Shown here: piece by piece, positions 28,227 through 36,717 of the stretch
Layout: each line of letters opens with the position of its first letter
Numbering within the stretch: the first letter of the stretch is position 1
NCBI RefSeq assembly: GCF_003480915.1
Contig: NZ_QUKD01000002.1
Location: 1-64,000 of the forward strand
Origin: Parabacteroides sp. TM07-1AC
GTDB taxonomy: Bacteria; Bacteroidota; Bacteroidia; Bacteroidales; Tannerellaceae
Reading direction: 5' to 3'
Length of the DNA stretch: 64,000 nt
Position numbers and translations under genes: made by a program
The notes under the pieces: generated by a model
Databases searched by the model: none
What the model saw: the letters and a program-made list of their open reading frames with translations, nothing else
Told to the model about the DNA's origin: nothing

Positions 28227-28835
28227 TTATCTTCGTCCTCCATTTCTTCCACCGGAATTTGTACGGCTGTTTGTTGTTCTTTTATTTTCCGTACGGTTGC
28301 TTGAACCGGAATTGGACGGGCGGGTTACTTCTGCCGGTTTTGTCTGAGGGCGGGTTGTTGTCGGACGGCTACTCTCAGGACGACTCGATTCGGGGCGACT
28401 CGGTCTGTTTGATTCGGGACGACTCGGACGATTCGATTCAGGACGGTTGGAACCCGGGCGATTGGGACGGTTCGGATGACTAGGATGATGATCCGGCGGA
28501 TAAATATAGATAGGCCGTCCATAATCAGGAAATACCATTGGAGGGGCTACAGGCGGAATGTAAGTTACATCATCATACAAATATTCATACCCTGTCAGAT
28601 AGTTATCCCAAAATTCCAGCGCATACACCTCATTACGGGCTGTCCGGTATTCCAGCACTTCCTGTATATAACCATCTTTCTTGTTGACAGCCAAGACCCG
28701 GTCAGGAGCCCCCATCAGGTTCTCCACCTCAGCGACAGTCATACCAGTAGTCAGCATACCCAAATCCAGATATTTGTATGCTCCGCAAGCCACTAACAAG
28801 AAAGAGGTCAATAGAATCAAACTTATTTTCTTCAT
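28227..28835 (-). CDS. Lipoprotein with arginine/proline/serine-rich tail
   Basis: I start this at 28835, giving MKKISLILLTSFLLVACG with lipobox Cys. An upstream in-frame ATG at 28889 would overlap the preceding gene deeply. Residues 20-110 hold a small domain (LGMLTTGMTVAEVENLMGAP) of the SmpA/BamE-like type. The last 80 residues are low-complexity repeats of RPESNRPS/RPESSRP and end RTNSGGRNGGRR. The tail is strongly basic and may bind polyanions or the cell wall. It begins two bases after the DsbA-like stop and is co-transcribed with it. Confidence 0.72.
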   Translation of the reverse strand: MKKISLILLTSFLLVACGAYKYLDLGMLTTGMTVAEVENLMGAPDRVLAVNKKDGYIQEVLEYRTARNEVYALEFWDNYLTGYEYLYDDVTYIPPVAPPMVFPDYGRPIYIYPPDHHPSHPNRPNRPGSNRPESNRPSRPESNRPSRPESSRPESSRPTTTRPQTKPAEVTRPSNSGSSNRTENKRTTNSRTNSGGRNGGRR

Positions 28836-28837
28836 CT

Positions 28838-29356
28838 TTATTCTGAAATTAGAGACTCCAGATATTCGATAAATTCGGAAGTCATCCAATTCCCGTCAAA
28901 GGCTTCACCATTGACAAAGAAAGTCGGAGTTCCTTCCACTTTATTTTCCAATCCGGAATCATAATCATCTTTTACTTTTTGGTAGAAACGGTCTTTACCG
29001 AAATCCGTTTCAAACTCAGCAGCGTTTATTCCCAGTTTCCTGGCATATTCCAACAGGTAATAATCATCCAACGCATTCTGATTTTCAAAAAGAAGATCAT
29101 GCATCTCCCAAAACTTACCGTCGGAAGCCGCTATCTCCGCAGCAATAGCGGCATGCAAAGCGTGCGGATGCAATTCCGTAAGCGGGAAATTACGGAAAAC
29201 GAATTTAACCTTGTTCCCGAATTTCTTCTGTATATCCTTTACTATATAATATGCTTTCCTGCAATAAGGACACTGATAGTCTGCATACTCAATTAATTCT
29301 ATCGGTGCATTGACCGGACCTTGAACATGATCGTTCTTATTTACTTCCAAATACAT
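28838..29356 (-). CDS. DsbA/thioredoxin-fold oxidoreductase, cytoplasmic
   Basis: This 172-residue protein has the DsbA-like active site CPYC at residues 29-32 (YADYQCPYCRKAYY) and the cis-proline VEGTPTFFVNG near 147. The helical insert (NFPLTELHPHALHAAIAAEI) is that of the Thioredoxin_4 family. There is no signal peptide, so unlike classical DsbA it should be cytoplasmic. Candidate roles are protein disulfide handling or 2-hydroxychromene-isomerase-like chemistry. It heads a two-gene unit with the RPES-repeat lipoprotein. Confidence 0.87.
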   Translation of the reverse strand: MYLEVNKNDHVQGPVNAPIELIEYADYQCPYCRKAYYIVKDIQKKFGNKVKFVFRNFPLTELHPHALHAAIAAEIAASDGKFWEMHDLLFENQNALDDYYLLEYARKLGINAAEFETDFGKDRFYQKVKDDYDSGLENKVEGTPTFFVNGEAFDGNWMTSEFIEYLESLISE

Positions 29357-29454
29357 ATCTGTTACTATATTGATTTCTAAATAATAACACCACAGGTATT
29401 TCTTTTGTTGTTCATATTAGTACTTCATTAACTGAATTGATTTTGTTTTTTATC

Positions 29455-29462
29455 TATCTTCG
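29455..29462 (+). promoter_or_regulatory. -7 box giving a leaderless DUF763 transcript
   Basis: TATCTTCG resembles TAnnTTTG with one change and ends five bases before the ATG at 29468. A TTTTG lies upstream at 29441-29445. Confidence 0.45.
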
Positions 29463-29467
29463 CATCT

Positions 29468-30691
29468 ATGAAACGAGGTACAGCTGATTTGCCATTACAT
29501 TACGGAACAGTCCCGCCCTGGCTGGCTCAACGTATGAGTTTGCTAGGAGGAGCCATTGCCGAAGCAATTATTATCGAATATGGTCGTCCGGCCTTATTAC
29601 GACGGCTTAGTGATCCTTTCTGGTTCCAGTCGTTAGGATGTGTATTGGGTATGGACTGGCATTCGTCAGGTATTACGACATCCGTCATGAATGCCCTGAG
29701 AAAAGCGATCAATTACAGGTCGGAAGAACTGGGCGTTTATATTTGCGGAGGAAGGGGTAAATTTTCAAGAGAAACACCTAATCAACTCCTGGAAGTAGCC
29801 GATAAAACCGGATTGAACGGAAATGAACTGGTAAGATGCAGCAAACTGGCGGCCAAAGTCGATAATACAGCCGTTCAAGATGGTTTTCAACTTTATCTAC
29901 ATACGTTTATCGTCACCAAAGAAGGCGACTGGTCTGTCATACAACAAGGCATGAACCCGAATGAGCGTATGGCCCGGCGTTATCACTGGCTGTCGTCTTC
30001 GCTTCGTTCGTTTATGGAGGAGCCTCATACTTCCGTTTGTGGCAGAAACCAGGGATTGATACTCAACTTGACGGATAAGCTGGCCGCTCCTACTAAAGAG
30101 GGGATCGTCGAACTGACAAAAGAGACGCCCGACAAGCTGATGCGTGAAGTTTCTATCATTCTCCCTAATCATCATGAGGTAAGAGAGGAAGATGTTAACC
30201 TGAAACGCCTGGGGGCTGCACTATTGTTAGCTCATGAGACAAATGTGTCCGACATGGAATCATTGCTTTTACTGGAAGGTGTCGGGCCACGTACACTGCA
30301 ATCGCTCACATTGGTCAGCGAAGTGATACACGGTACTCCATCCCGCTTCTCTGATCCAGCCCGTTTTTCATTCGCACACGGGGGAAAAGACGGACATCCG
30401 TTTCCTGTCCCGACAAGTGTTTATGATGAGACGGTTGAAGTATTCGACAAAGCCATACGACAGGCTCGTCTCGGGGATAAAGAGAAATCGGATGCTTTGA
30501 AGAATCTATCCAAGATATCACAGGAAATAGAAAAAGGATATACGCCAAGCAAATATTTTGATGATTGGGTACAGCACGAACGGGATACGTCTTATAAATA
30601 TGGTGGAAAGACTGTTTTTGGTGATGCTAAAAAACCTGTAAAGAAAGAGGATAAGGGAAAGGGAGGAATACAGCTCAGTTTATGGGATTAA
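29468..30691 (+). CDS. DUF763 domain protein
   Basis: This 407-residue protein fits DUF763, a family best known from archaea and thermophiles. It starts KRGTADLPLHYGTVPPWLAQ, the family's hallmark opening. A helix-hairpin-helix motif near 265-288 (LLLLEGVGPRTLQSLTLVSE) suggests nucleic-acid binding. KDGHPFPVPTSVYDETVEVF follows at about 307. The C-terminus is lysine-rich. Its function is unknown. The helix-hairpin-helix makes a DNA repair or processing role plausible. Confidence 0.88.
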   Translation: MKRGTADLPLHYGTVPPWLAQRMSLLGGAIAEAIIIEYGRPALLRRLSDPFWFQSLGCVLGMDWHSSGITTSVMNALRKAINYRSEELGVYICGGRGKFSRETPNQLLEVADKTGLNGNELVRCSKLAAKVDNTAVQDGFQLYLHTFIVTKEGDWSVIQQGMNPNERMARRYHWLSSSLRSFMEEPHTSVCGRNQGLILNLTDKLAAPTKEGIVELTKETPDKLMREVSIILPNHHEVREEDVNLKRLGAALLLAHETNVSDMESLLLLEGVGPRTLQSLTLVSEVIHGTPSRFSDPARFSFAHGGKDGHPFPVPTSVYDETVEVFDKAIRQARLGDKEKSDALKNLSKISQEIEKGYTPSKYFDDWVQHERDTSYKYGGKTVFGDAKKPVKKEDKGKGGIQLSLWD

Positions 30692-30833
30692 AAAATCAAA
30701 TATTGTCAAAAGTGAACTATCTTGTCCCCATATCGGGCACGGGAATGGGATAGCCCAACCTTTATACCAAACAGTAGTTAATTTACTAATTATCAATAAC
30801 TTTACATAACACAACCAACCAAAGAGCCCAAAT

Positions 30834-30940
30834 CTCGTTTTAAACGAGCGAAAACTCGTTTTAAATGAGCTTACAGTCCGTTTTAAACGAAAAAAAACTC
30901 GCTTTAAACGAAGTGAGGGTTCGTTTAAAACGAGTTTTTA
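30834..30940. repeat. Phased near-palindrome cluster C
   Basis: Five units built on CTCGTTTTAAACGAG begin at 30834, 30855, 30876, 30898 and 30919, 21-22 bases apart. The last reads TTCGTTTAAAACGAG, the reverse complement of the unit type. It lies between the convergent DUF763 and lipoprotein genes and ends 13 bases before the lipoprotein stop. The rest of 30692-30833 holds nothing I recognise. Confidence 0.85.
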
Positions 30941-30952
30941 GGGAATCTATAC

Positions 30953-31414
30953 CTATCGTCGCACCAACATATATTTATACGCCGTCTCCGAACAATCCTG
31001 GATAAACAAGGTATCGCCGTTTATAGACAACGGATAAGCCGGATTGGTAGCATAGAAGACATCCATCAGATAAGCATCGTATCCTGCGCCTGTATCAGCT
31101 TTTCGCCAGTTCAAATCACCGGGTTCGTCTTTGCCGTCTTCTGACCAGACGTATTTATCGCCGTCAAATGTGATGAAAGTATTTTCGAACTCACAAAGCT
31201 GACCGGTATTCTGACCGCTGATCAATTCCCATTTCCCATCAACAAATTCTTTGATCTCGGGAAGCGATTTATCAAAGAGAGTCGCCCGAAGCGTTGTCTG
31301 GGATTCAATTTTGTCCGACGCTCCTCCCTGTCCAGACTTGCCTTTACAACCGCTTGTGCCGATCAGGCAAAAGCTAACAACTACCATAATGAAAATACTT
31401 TTCACACTCTTCAT
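30953..31414 (-). CDS. Small lipoprotein of unknown function
   Basis: This 153-residue protein has a lipoprotein signal (FCLIGTSGCKGK, with lipobox Cys). The mature part has WELISGQNTGQLCEFENTFI and DGDKYVWSEDG, a lipocalin-like or META-like beta fold by appearance. I do not recognise the family. It begins eight bases after the stop of the TPR gene and is probably co-transcribed with it. Confidence 0.7.
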   Translation of the reverse strand: MKSVKSIFIMVVVSFCLIGTSGCKGKSGQGGASDKIESQTTLRATLFDKSLPEIKEFVDGKWELISGQNTGQLCEFENTFITFDGDKYVWSEDGKDEPGDLNWRKADTGAGYDAYLMDVFYATNPAYPLSINGDTLFIQDCSETAYKYMLVRR

Positions 31415-31422
31415 ATCCGGTC

Positions 31423-33168
31423 TTATTTACAATGTTCTTTTATCAGTCTTTCTGCTAACGGATCCCCCAACTCTTTTGCCTTGTTCAATGCTTCGCAGGC
31501 TTCCGCTTTCTTTTCCATACGCACATAACAGATACCTTTCAGACGATAACAAGCAGCAAAATCCGGAGCCACCTTCAAAGCCGCATCAATACATGTCAGC
31601 GCTTCCGTATAATTTTTCAAACGAACATATACAGACGCTTCTTCTGCACGGTAATCAGGAATATCCGGACTCAAGCGAACAGCTTCTTTGATATCGGCCA
31701 GTGCACCATCCATATCTCCGGCACGGAACTTTGCCTGCTCGCGATAGAAATAGAAATCACTGCCCACACTGCCGTTCATTGCCTTATAATACAAATTGTA
31801 ATCTTCTATTGCTTCGGCATACTGTGACAAACGAAGCTTCCAGTCTATCCGTTCCAGAATATACTGACCGGCTTCAGAAGTAAGAGGTAACCCACACTTT
31901 TCTACAGCACCGTCCAACAGGGCAATTACATCGCCGATATTGAATCCGGGTGTATTTTCTTTAGCCTTAGCCGCCCAATAGTAAGAAGTAGGCGATGCCA
32001 GGTCACTGTTGTTTACGATCATGTATTCATTATAAGCCTGGTCATATTCTTTCAGGAAGAAATGAATATCTCCCGCTAACTGATGATAAACAGGAAGATC
32101 CTCTTCACCGATAGCTTTCTGAATAGTCTCCATAGCAGACTGTACCGTCCACGCCGGGTCAGTCAAAGTCGTATCCGTGACAGCTACGCTATAGATCAGT
32201 TTCGCCTGGTTGTAATAAACATCCCCTTTTTTATCACTGTATTTGGAGGCTGTTCCAATATCATCCAACGCCAGTTTCAGAAATTTTTCCTGTTCGGCCG
32301 GAGTAGAAGCCAGCTCGGCACGCCGTCCGGCATAATGGCTGGCACGGTTCAGATAACCGTCTGCCGAATTCGGGAAAGTCGCGATAAAATCGTTCAATGT
32401 TTCCAAATATGTTTTGGCATCCTGTGTACTGCTTTTCAGGAACAAAGCAACCTGAGCCTGTTCCACATCTGCCGGCCACGCTTTCTTTATAGCTATACTA
32501 TTATATACGGAATTTAGAAAATCGGTAGAAGTTATAGCCAAATTGTTCACATAAGATGCTGAAACAGCATACGATATATCCTTCTTTCCGGAAGCGTCCG
32601 CCTGCGCCAAACCGAAAACCTCTCCCTCGGCATTCAATATCGGAGAATTTACGTGGGCGTCTTCCAACGGAATGGATAATTTGTAGTAACTATACGGATC
32701 TTTCAGCTTGCTCACTTCCGTGATCGTTCCCTGTTCGAAACTGACTTTCTTTTCTGTTGTATAAGGCAACAAATAGGCAACTGCCCCTACTGCCAGCGGA
32801 TCTGCTACTACAGGTAAGAACTGAACTTTCTTAGGCGTTTCCGCTTTTACCTTTATGACATCATACAACTCGTCTGCACCGACAATATGTGTAACCGGAT
32901 AAGTTTTTCCTTCCACGTCCGTCACCGTAGCCTTCTCCGCCCCTTCGAACAGTTCATAGGCGGTGAGAACATCTCCCGTTTCGGAAACAAAGATACCTGT
33001 CCCCGAAGTCAGTTTAGTTCCGTCTTTTCCGTATGTAGTGATTAAAACAACGGCCTTTTTACTTTTTTCCATCCATTTAGGAGCGGCGTTCTTCTGTGCT
33101 GTTGCCGGTAATAAGTGGCAACAAATTAAAATAAGTAGTAATAGTGTTTGTTTCATTTCTTTTCTCAT
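31423..33168 (-). CDS. Inactive trypsin-like domain with TPR repeats, secreted
   Basis: A signal peptide covers about residues 1-25. Residues 35-215 have the chymotrypsin/DegP fold (KSKKAVVLITTYGKDG, SGTGIFVSETGDVLTAYELF). The catalytic His position is Glu72 and the Ser position is Val173 (AHVNSPILN, where GNSGSPLLN would be expected). Asp103 remains. It therefore should not cut peptide bonds. From about 240 to the end come TPR repeats (DFAACYRLKGICYVRMEKKA). It is likely a periplasmic adaptor or binding protein. A TACATTTG box lies upstream. Confidence 0.85.
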   Translation of the reverse strand: MRKEMKQTLLLLILICCHLLPATAQKNAAPKWMEKSKKAVVLITTYGKDGTKLTSGTGIFVSETGDVLTAYELFEGAEKATVTDVEGKTYPVTHIVGADELYDVIKVKAETPKKVQFLPVVADPLAVGAVAYLLPYTTEKKVSFEQGTITEVSKLKDPYSYYKLSIPLEDAHVNSPILNAEGEVFGLAQADASGKKDISYAVSASYVNNLAITSTDFLNSVYNSIAIKKAWPADVEQAQVALFLKSSTQDAKTYLETLNDFIATFPNSADGYLNRASHYAGRRAELASTPAEQEKFLKLALDDIGTASKYSDKKGDVYYNQAKLIYSVAVTDTTLTDPAWTVQSAMETIQKAIGEEDLPVYHQLAGDIHFFLKEYDQAYNEYMIVNNSDLASPTSYYWAAKAKENTPGFNIGDVIALLDGAVEKCGLPLTSEAGQYILERIDWKLRLSQYAEAIEDYNLYYKAMNGSVGSDFYFYREQAKFRAGDMDGALADIKEAVRLSPDIPDYRAEEASVYVRLKNYTEALTCIDAALKVAPDFAACYRLKGICYVRMEKKAEACEALNKAKELGDPLAERLIKEHCK

Positions 33169-33185
33169 GTTATCAGATATGCCGA

Positions 33186-33193
33186 CAAATGTA
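33186..33193 (-). promoter_or_regulatory. -7 box of the pseudo-protease gene
   Basis: Minus-strand TACATTTG lies 17 bases before the ATG. Confidence 0.6.
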
Positions 33194-33234
33194 ATACTTT
33201 ATTGTCTTTGTACATATTGTCTGCGTATAAATTT

Positions 33235-33276
33235 ATCGTCAGCTACTGTTATAGTTCTGTTTAAGTAGCTGACGAT
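33235..33276 (-). terminator. Hairpin after the ABC-2 exporter operon
   Basis: ATCGTCAGCTACT (33235-33247) pairs perfectly with AGTAGCTGACGAT (33264-33276). It lies 27 bases past the last permease gene. The T-run is weak. Confidence 0.6.
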
Positions 33277-33302
33277 TGACACATAGCGTATCATTGGCAC
33301 TT

Positions 33303-34487
33303 TCAATGATATGCTTTCCTTATATTATAGCGATAAGCTAAACATGCTAACCCAAAATATACTGCGCATTGAATCCACAAAGTAACATACTCCGTATGAA
33401 TCTCAGCCATAGAAGCTCCCATCGAATTCAATTTGACATACGCCAGGGTTGCCGGGGCAGCCGGGATCAGGAAATGCGATAATTTCCAGTACCAGGGCAT
33501 CAGTTCCAAAGGATAAGATACACCGGAAAGGAAAATCAATCCTACGGAGAAAAAGGCGATCATCAACAAAGGAGCATCCGAATCGGTAAAGAAAACGGAA
33601 GCCGCCAAGCCAAAGAAACTGGTCGCCATCAGGAATGGGATGAGCAACATGATGATATTCCACACATTCCCTATATCCGGCAGGTCGAAGATCAACGGGA
33701 TCAATCCCAACAGGAATAGCGAGAAGATAGCATATAGCATCATATAGACAAACGTCTTTCCGGTCACCAATCTTGCCGCCTGCCCGAACGAAGGACGATT
33801 TCCCTGCAACAGCCGGAATTGACGTTCTTCCCCGCTGACCATTCCGATCACCATCAATAACGTCTGGAACATAATGACGATCAGCACGGCAGGTATCAGG
33901 TACGTTCCGTACCCCTCCGTATAATTGTACAAAGCAGTCCCAGCCACATTAATCGGTTGGGTAACCGAAAGTTGTGCCGCATCCTTGCTTGGAAGAAAGA
34001 CTATCATCTCAGGACGGAAACGATCGTTGAGTGCCAGCATCGAACCTGCCGACGCTTCCTGTATCGACAGATAATAAAGGAAAGCACTGGTCGTTTCATA
34101 CATGATAAAGATCGATTCGTCACCACGCGAAACCCGATCGGTAAAGTCGTAGGGCAAATACAGGATACCGGCAGCCTCATCACGTTTCATCAGTTCCTGC
34201 GCCTGAGGGAAATCCTCTCCGGTGGCTATCACATCGACCTGGGGCGTTGCATTCAGCAGGCGGATATATTCGCGGCTCAACTCCGTTTTCGAATTATCCA
34301 CCACTACGACAGGTACATTACGCACCACGTCGGGAGCATACATATAATTATATAGCAGACCGTACATGAATATACCTCCCATCAGCACGAGAACGATGGC
34401 AAAGCTACCCGAAATGGTCTTGAACTCATTCAGGATGATGGAAGATATATTACTCAGACCTGCTTTTATGTTATTTGATGTTTTCAT
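33303..34487 (-). CDS. ABC-2 type transporter permease (YhhJ/YbhR-like), second copy
   Basis: This is an inner-membrane permease with one N-terminal helix, a large periplasmic domain (about residues 55-190) and five C-terminal helices. That is the layout of ABC-2 permeases of the YbhR/YhhJ group. GEERQFRLLQGNRPSFGQAARLVTG is the cytoplasmic coupling region, and GVSYPLELMPWYWKLSHFLIPAAP is the family's C-terminal signature. Its start overlaps the stop of the first permease gene by 17 bases. It is the last gene of the TolC-HlyD-permease-permease operon. Confidence 0.88.
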   Translation of the reverse strand: MKTSNNIKAGLSNISSIILNEFKTISGSFAIVLVLMGGIFMYGLLYNYMYAPDVVRNVPVVVVDNSKTELSREYIRLLNATPQVDVIATGEDFPQAQELMKRDEAAGILYLPYDFTDRVSRGDESIFIMYETTSAFLYYLSIQEASAGSMLALNDRFRPEMIVFLPSKDAAQLSVTQPINVAGTALYNYTEGYGTYLIPAVLIVIMFQTLLMVIGMVSGEERQFRLLQGNRPSFGQAARLVTGKTFVYMMLYAIFSLFLLGLIPLIFDLPDIGNVWNIIMLLIPFLMATSFFGLAASVFFTDSDAPLLMIAFFSVGLIFLSGVSYPLELMPWYWKLSHFLIPAAPATLAYVKLNSMGASMAEIHTEYVTLWIQCAVYFGLACLAYRYNIRKAYH

Positions 34488-35673
34488 ACTTATGACTTAA
34501 AATTGCTCTTTTTAAATGCGGCACCATCAGGAACGCTACCAGGATGAAACAGAATAAGGCACTGAAATTCCACCAGGTATAGGCAAACCCATAGTCGCCG
34601 TACAAAAGATTCTGATTGATCTCCACAAAATGACGTACCGGAAACAGGAACGAAGTGTAATAAACCGGAGCATACATAGATGGGGCCGGAAAGGTTACGC
34701 CCGACAAGGTTGCCCCTAACGATCCGACCATCGACACAATACTGATAATGATACTGATTGCCGGAAAGAGGGAAAAAAGGAATACAGCCAAAGCCTGCGA
34801 AGCAATCACAAACAGGATCGAAGTCAGGTTCAAAGGCCAGAATCCGCACGAGAAAGGAATATTCATTATACCGAACATGACATAATTTCCCAGGATACTC
34901 ATCAGGGAAAAGATAATCGTATAAGGAAGTAATTTCCCAAAAAGAGCCGTTACCATGTTCATCCTTGCCGTTGCCAGCCATTCATCGCCGGTACGGAACT
35001 TTATTTCACTTCCCACGGCATAGACTGTCGTAAGCAAAATGATCACCTGGAAGAAAATAAAGAAGAACGGATTACTCAGATACACTGAATAATCCAAATC
35101 CGGATTGAACAACGGATGGTTCTGTGCCTGGATAGGAACCAGGAAAGTGGATACCTCTTTCTGACTGATCCCCATAGCGGTCGCCTGCACTACGATCGGA
35201 GCCATTGAAAACGTGCGCAGCAGACTTTCAAAAGCTCCCCGGACCTCTCCACCGACACTTAGCAATGCATAATGATAGTAATAAGATAAAGTAGCCTGCC
35301 TCCCACCCGTCACGTCTTCTTCAAAACGGTTCGGGATAACCAAATAGCCATATATTTCTTTGGCTTGTGTCGCTTTCCGGGCTGTTTCGGCATCTGCATA
35401 ATGATGTGTGACACGGAAAGTCGGGACAGCTTCGACCTGGCGGGTCAATTCACGGGATAAAGCAGTCTGGTCCTGATCGACAATACCTACCGGAATGTTC
35501 TCCATCTGCCCGTTACCGAAGATCGTAGACATAAAGAAGATACAAAACAGCGGCAACACGATGCAGACTCCGAAATAAAGCCTGCGTGAAACCATCCGGC
35601 GTAGCTCGCGTTGAACAACGCGAGCCAATGGAGAATTGAAAATTGAGAATTGAAAATTCTTCATGCTCATCAT
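34471..35673 (-). CDS. ABC-2 type transporter permease, first copy
   Basis: This 400-residue paralogue has the same topology as the next gene: an N-terminal helix (RLYFGVCIVLPLFCIFFMS), a periplasmic domain, and C-terminal helices with SGVTFPAPSMYAPVYYTS and FLFPVRHFVEINQNLL. Two such permeases would form a heterodimer. The N-terminal residues (NFQFSIFNSPL) are encoded by an inverted-repeat insertion, so the true start may be uncertain. It begins two bases after the HlyD stop. Confidence 0.87.
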   Translation of the reverse strand: MMSMKNFQFSIFNSPLARVVQRELRRMVSRRLYFGVCIVLPLFCIFFMSTIFGNGQMENIPVGIVDQDQTALSRELTRQVEAVPTFRVTHHYADAETARKATQAKEIYGYLVIPNRFEEDVTGGRQATLSYYYHYALLSVGGEVRGAFESLLRTFSMAPIVVQATAMGISQKEVSTFLVPIQAQNHPLFNPDLDYSVYLSNPFFFIFFQVIILLTTVYAVGSEIKFRTGDEWLATARMNMVTALFGKLLPYTIIFSLMSILGNYVMFGIMNIPFSCGFWPLNLTSILFVIASQALAVFLFSLFPAISIIISIVSMVGSLGATLSGVTFPAPSMYAPVYYTSFLFPVRHFVEINQNLLYGDYGFAYTWWNFSALFCFILVAFLMVPHLKRAILSHKYENIK

Positions 35674-35710
35674 GCTTAATTTTCAATTTTCAATTCTCCA
35701 TTTTCAATTC
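35630..35710. repeat. AATTGAAAATTG inverted repeat at the HlyD/permease junction
   Basis: GGAGAATTGAAAATTGA... (35630-35651) pairs with 35678-35699 with one mismatch. Further AATTGAAAATT copies lie inside and outside the arms. It supplies the last residues of the HlyD protein (ENGELKIEN) and residues 5-15 of the permease (NFQFSIFNSPL). A second copy of the family is at 41610-41692. Confidence 0.85.
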
Positions 35711-36686
35711 GCACCAGCACCGACATGCCCGGACGCAATCCGTCAACCGGTTTTACCGGAAGGGCGTGTATCTCGAAGGTTCTCAAATCATAGCTGCCTG
35801 TCTGCTTGGTCGATTTCCAAGTGGCAAAACTACCCAGAGGACTGACGTAGTTGATCTTGAACTCAATATCGTTTGTGGCAATTGCCGGGACATCGGCACG
35901 GAAAGTTCCGCCCATCTTAAACAAAGGCAAGCGGTCTTCGCGGACATTCAGTACCACATGCACATCATCCATGACCACCAGATTCATAATCGGCATGCCT
36001 GCACCGACCAGCTCTCCGCGTTTCGGGAAGATGGTCGATATCTGACCGGATTCGGGAGCCACCAGGCGGGCATCCTGCAGAAGGGCTTCCACTTCATTGA
36101 CGGTTCCCTGAGCAGCTGTTACCAGTGAGCGGGCGCTTTCCTTATCTTGTATCTGCGCACCGTCAAGAGCCATCTCATATTGGCTATGGCAGGCACGCTC
36201 ATTCGCTACGGCAGCATTGTAGAGGGCTTCCACTTCGTCTTTTCGCTGGGAAGTGACTACGCTGTCTTTATAAAGGGCCTGGATGCGGTCGTAGGTCGTT
36301 TTAGCCAGTTGCAAGTCTGATTTTGCTTTGTTCCAGAGTTGTTCGACAGTGGCGATGATTTGTTTGCGGGTACCGTCGTCTATCTTTTGATGCTGGTATT
36401 TGGCAATATCTTCGAGGGCATTTACCTGCTGGTATTTAGCCTGTGCTTCGGGGCTGTTAATGATAACAAGCGTATCGCCCGCTTTCACGTTTTGTCCTTC
36501 TTTTACGAGGAACGTATCTATTCTACCGGGCAACTTGCCGGAGATTCGTATTTCGGTTGCTTCAATCTGTCCCTGCAGGATAACCGGCTTCTTTTTCAGC
36601 AACAGCATGCCGACGGCAGATATGATTATTACGGCGATCAGCACCACAATAAAGGAGATCGTCAGGTATTTTTTAGTCTTGTCCAT
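35676..36686 (-). CDS. HlyD family membrane-fusion protein (YbhG-like)
   Basis: This periplasmic adaptor bridges the inner-membrane permeases to a TolC channel. An N-terminal membrane anchor (FIVVLIAVIIISAVGMLLLK) is followed by a lipoyl-like half (GKLPGRIDTFLVKEGQNVKA), a long coiled coil at about 85-205, and the second lipoyl half (LVAPESGQISTIFPKRGELV). A beta-barrel domain ends the protein. The last nine residues come from the AATTGAAAATTG repeat. It is 31 bases downstream of the TolC gene. Confidence 0.92.
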   Translation of the reverse strand: MDKTKKYLTISFIVVLIAVIIISAVGMLLLKKKPVILQGQIEATEIRISGKLPGRIDTFLVKEGQNVKAGDTLVIINSPEAQAKYQQVNALEDIAKYQHQKIDDGTRKQIIATVEQLWNKAKSDLQLAKTTYDRIQALYKDSVVTSQRKDEVEALYNAAVANERACHSQYEMALDGAQIQDKESARSLVTAAQGTVNEVEALLQDARLVAPESGQISTIFPKRGELVGAGMPIMNLVVMDDVHVVLNVREDRLPLFKMGGTFRADVPAIATNDIEFKINYVSPLGSFATWKSTKQTGSYDLRTFEIHALPVKPVDGLRPGMSVLVRIENGELKIEN

Positions 36687-36717
36687 AATTATTATTTGTG
36701 TTTATTGTTGATTCTTT

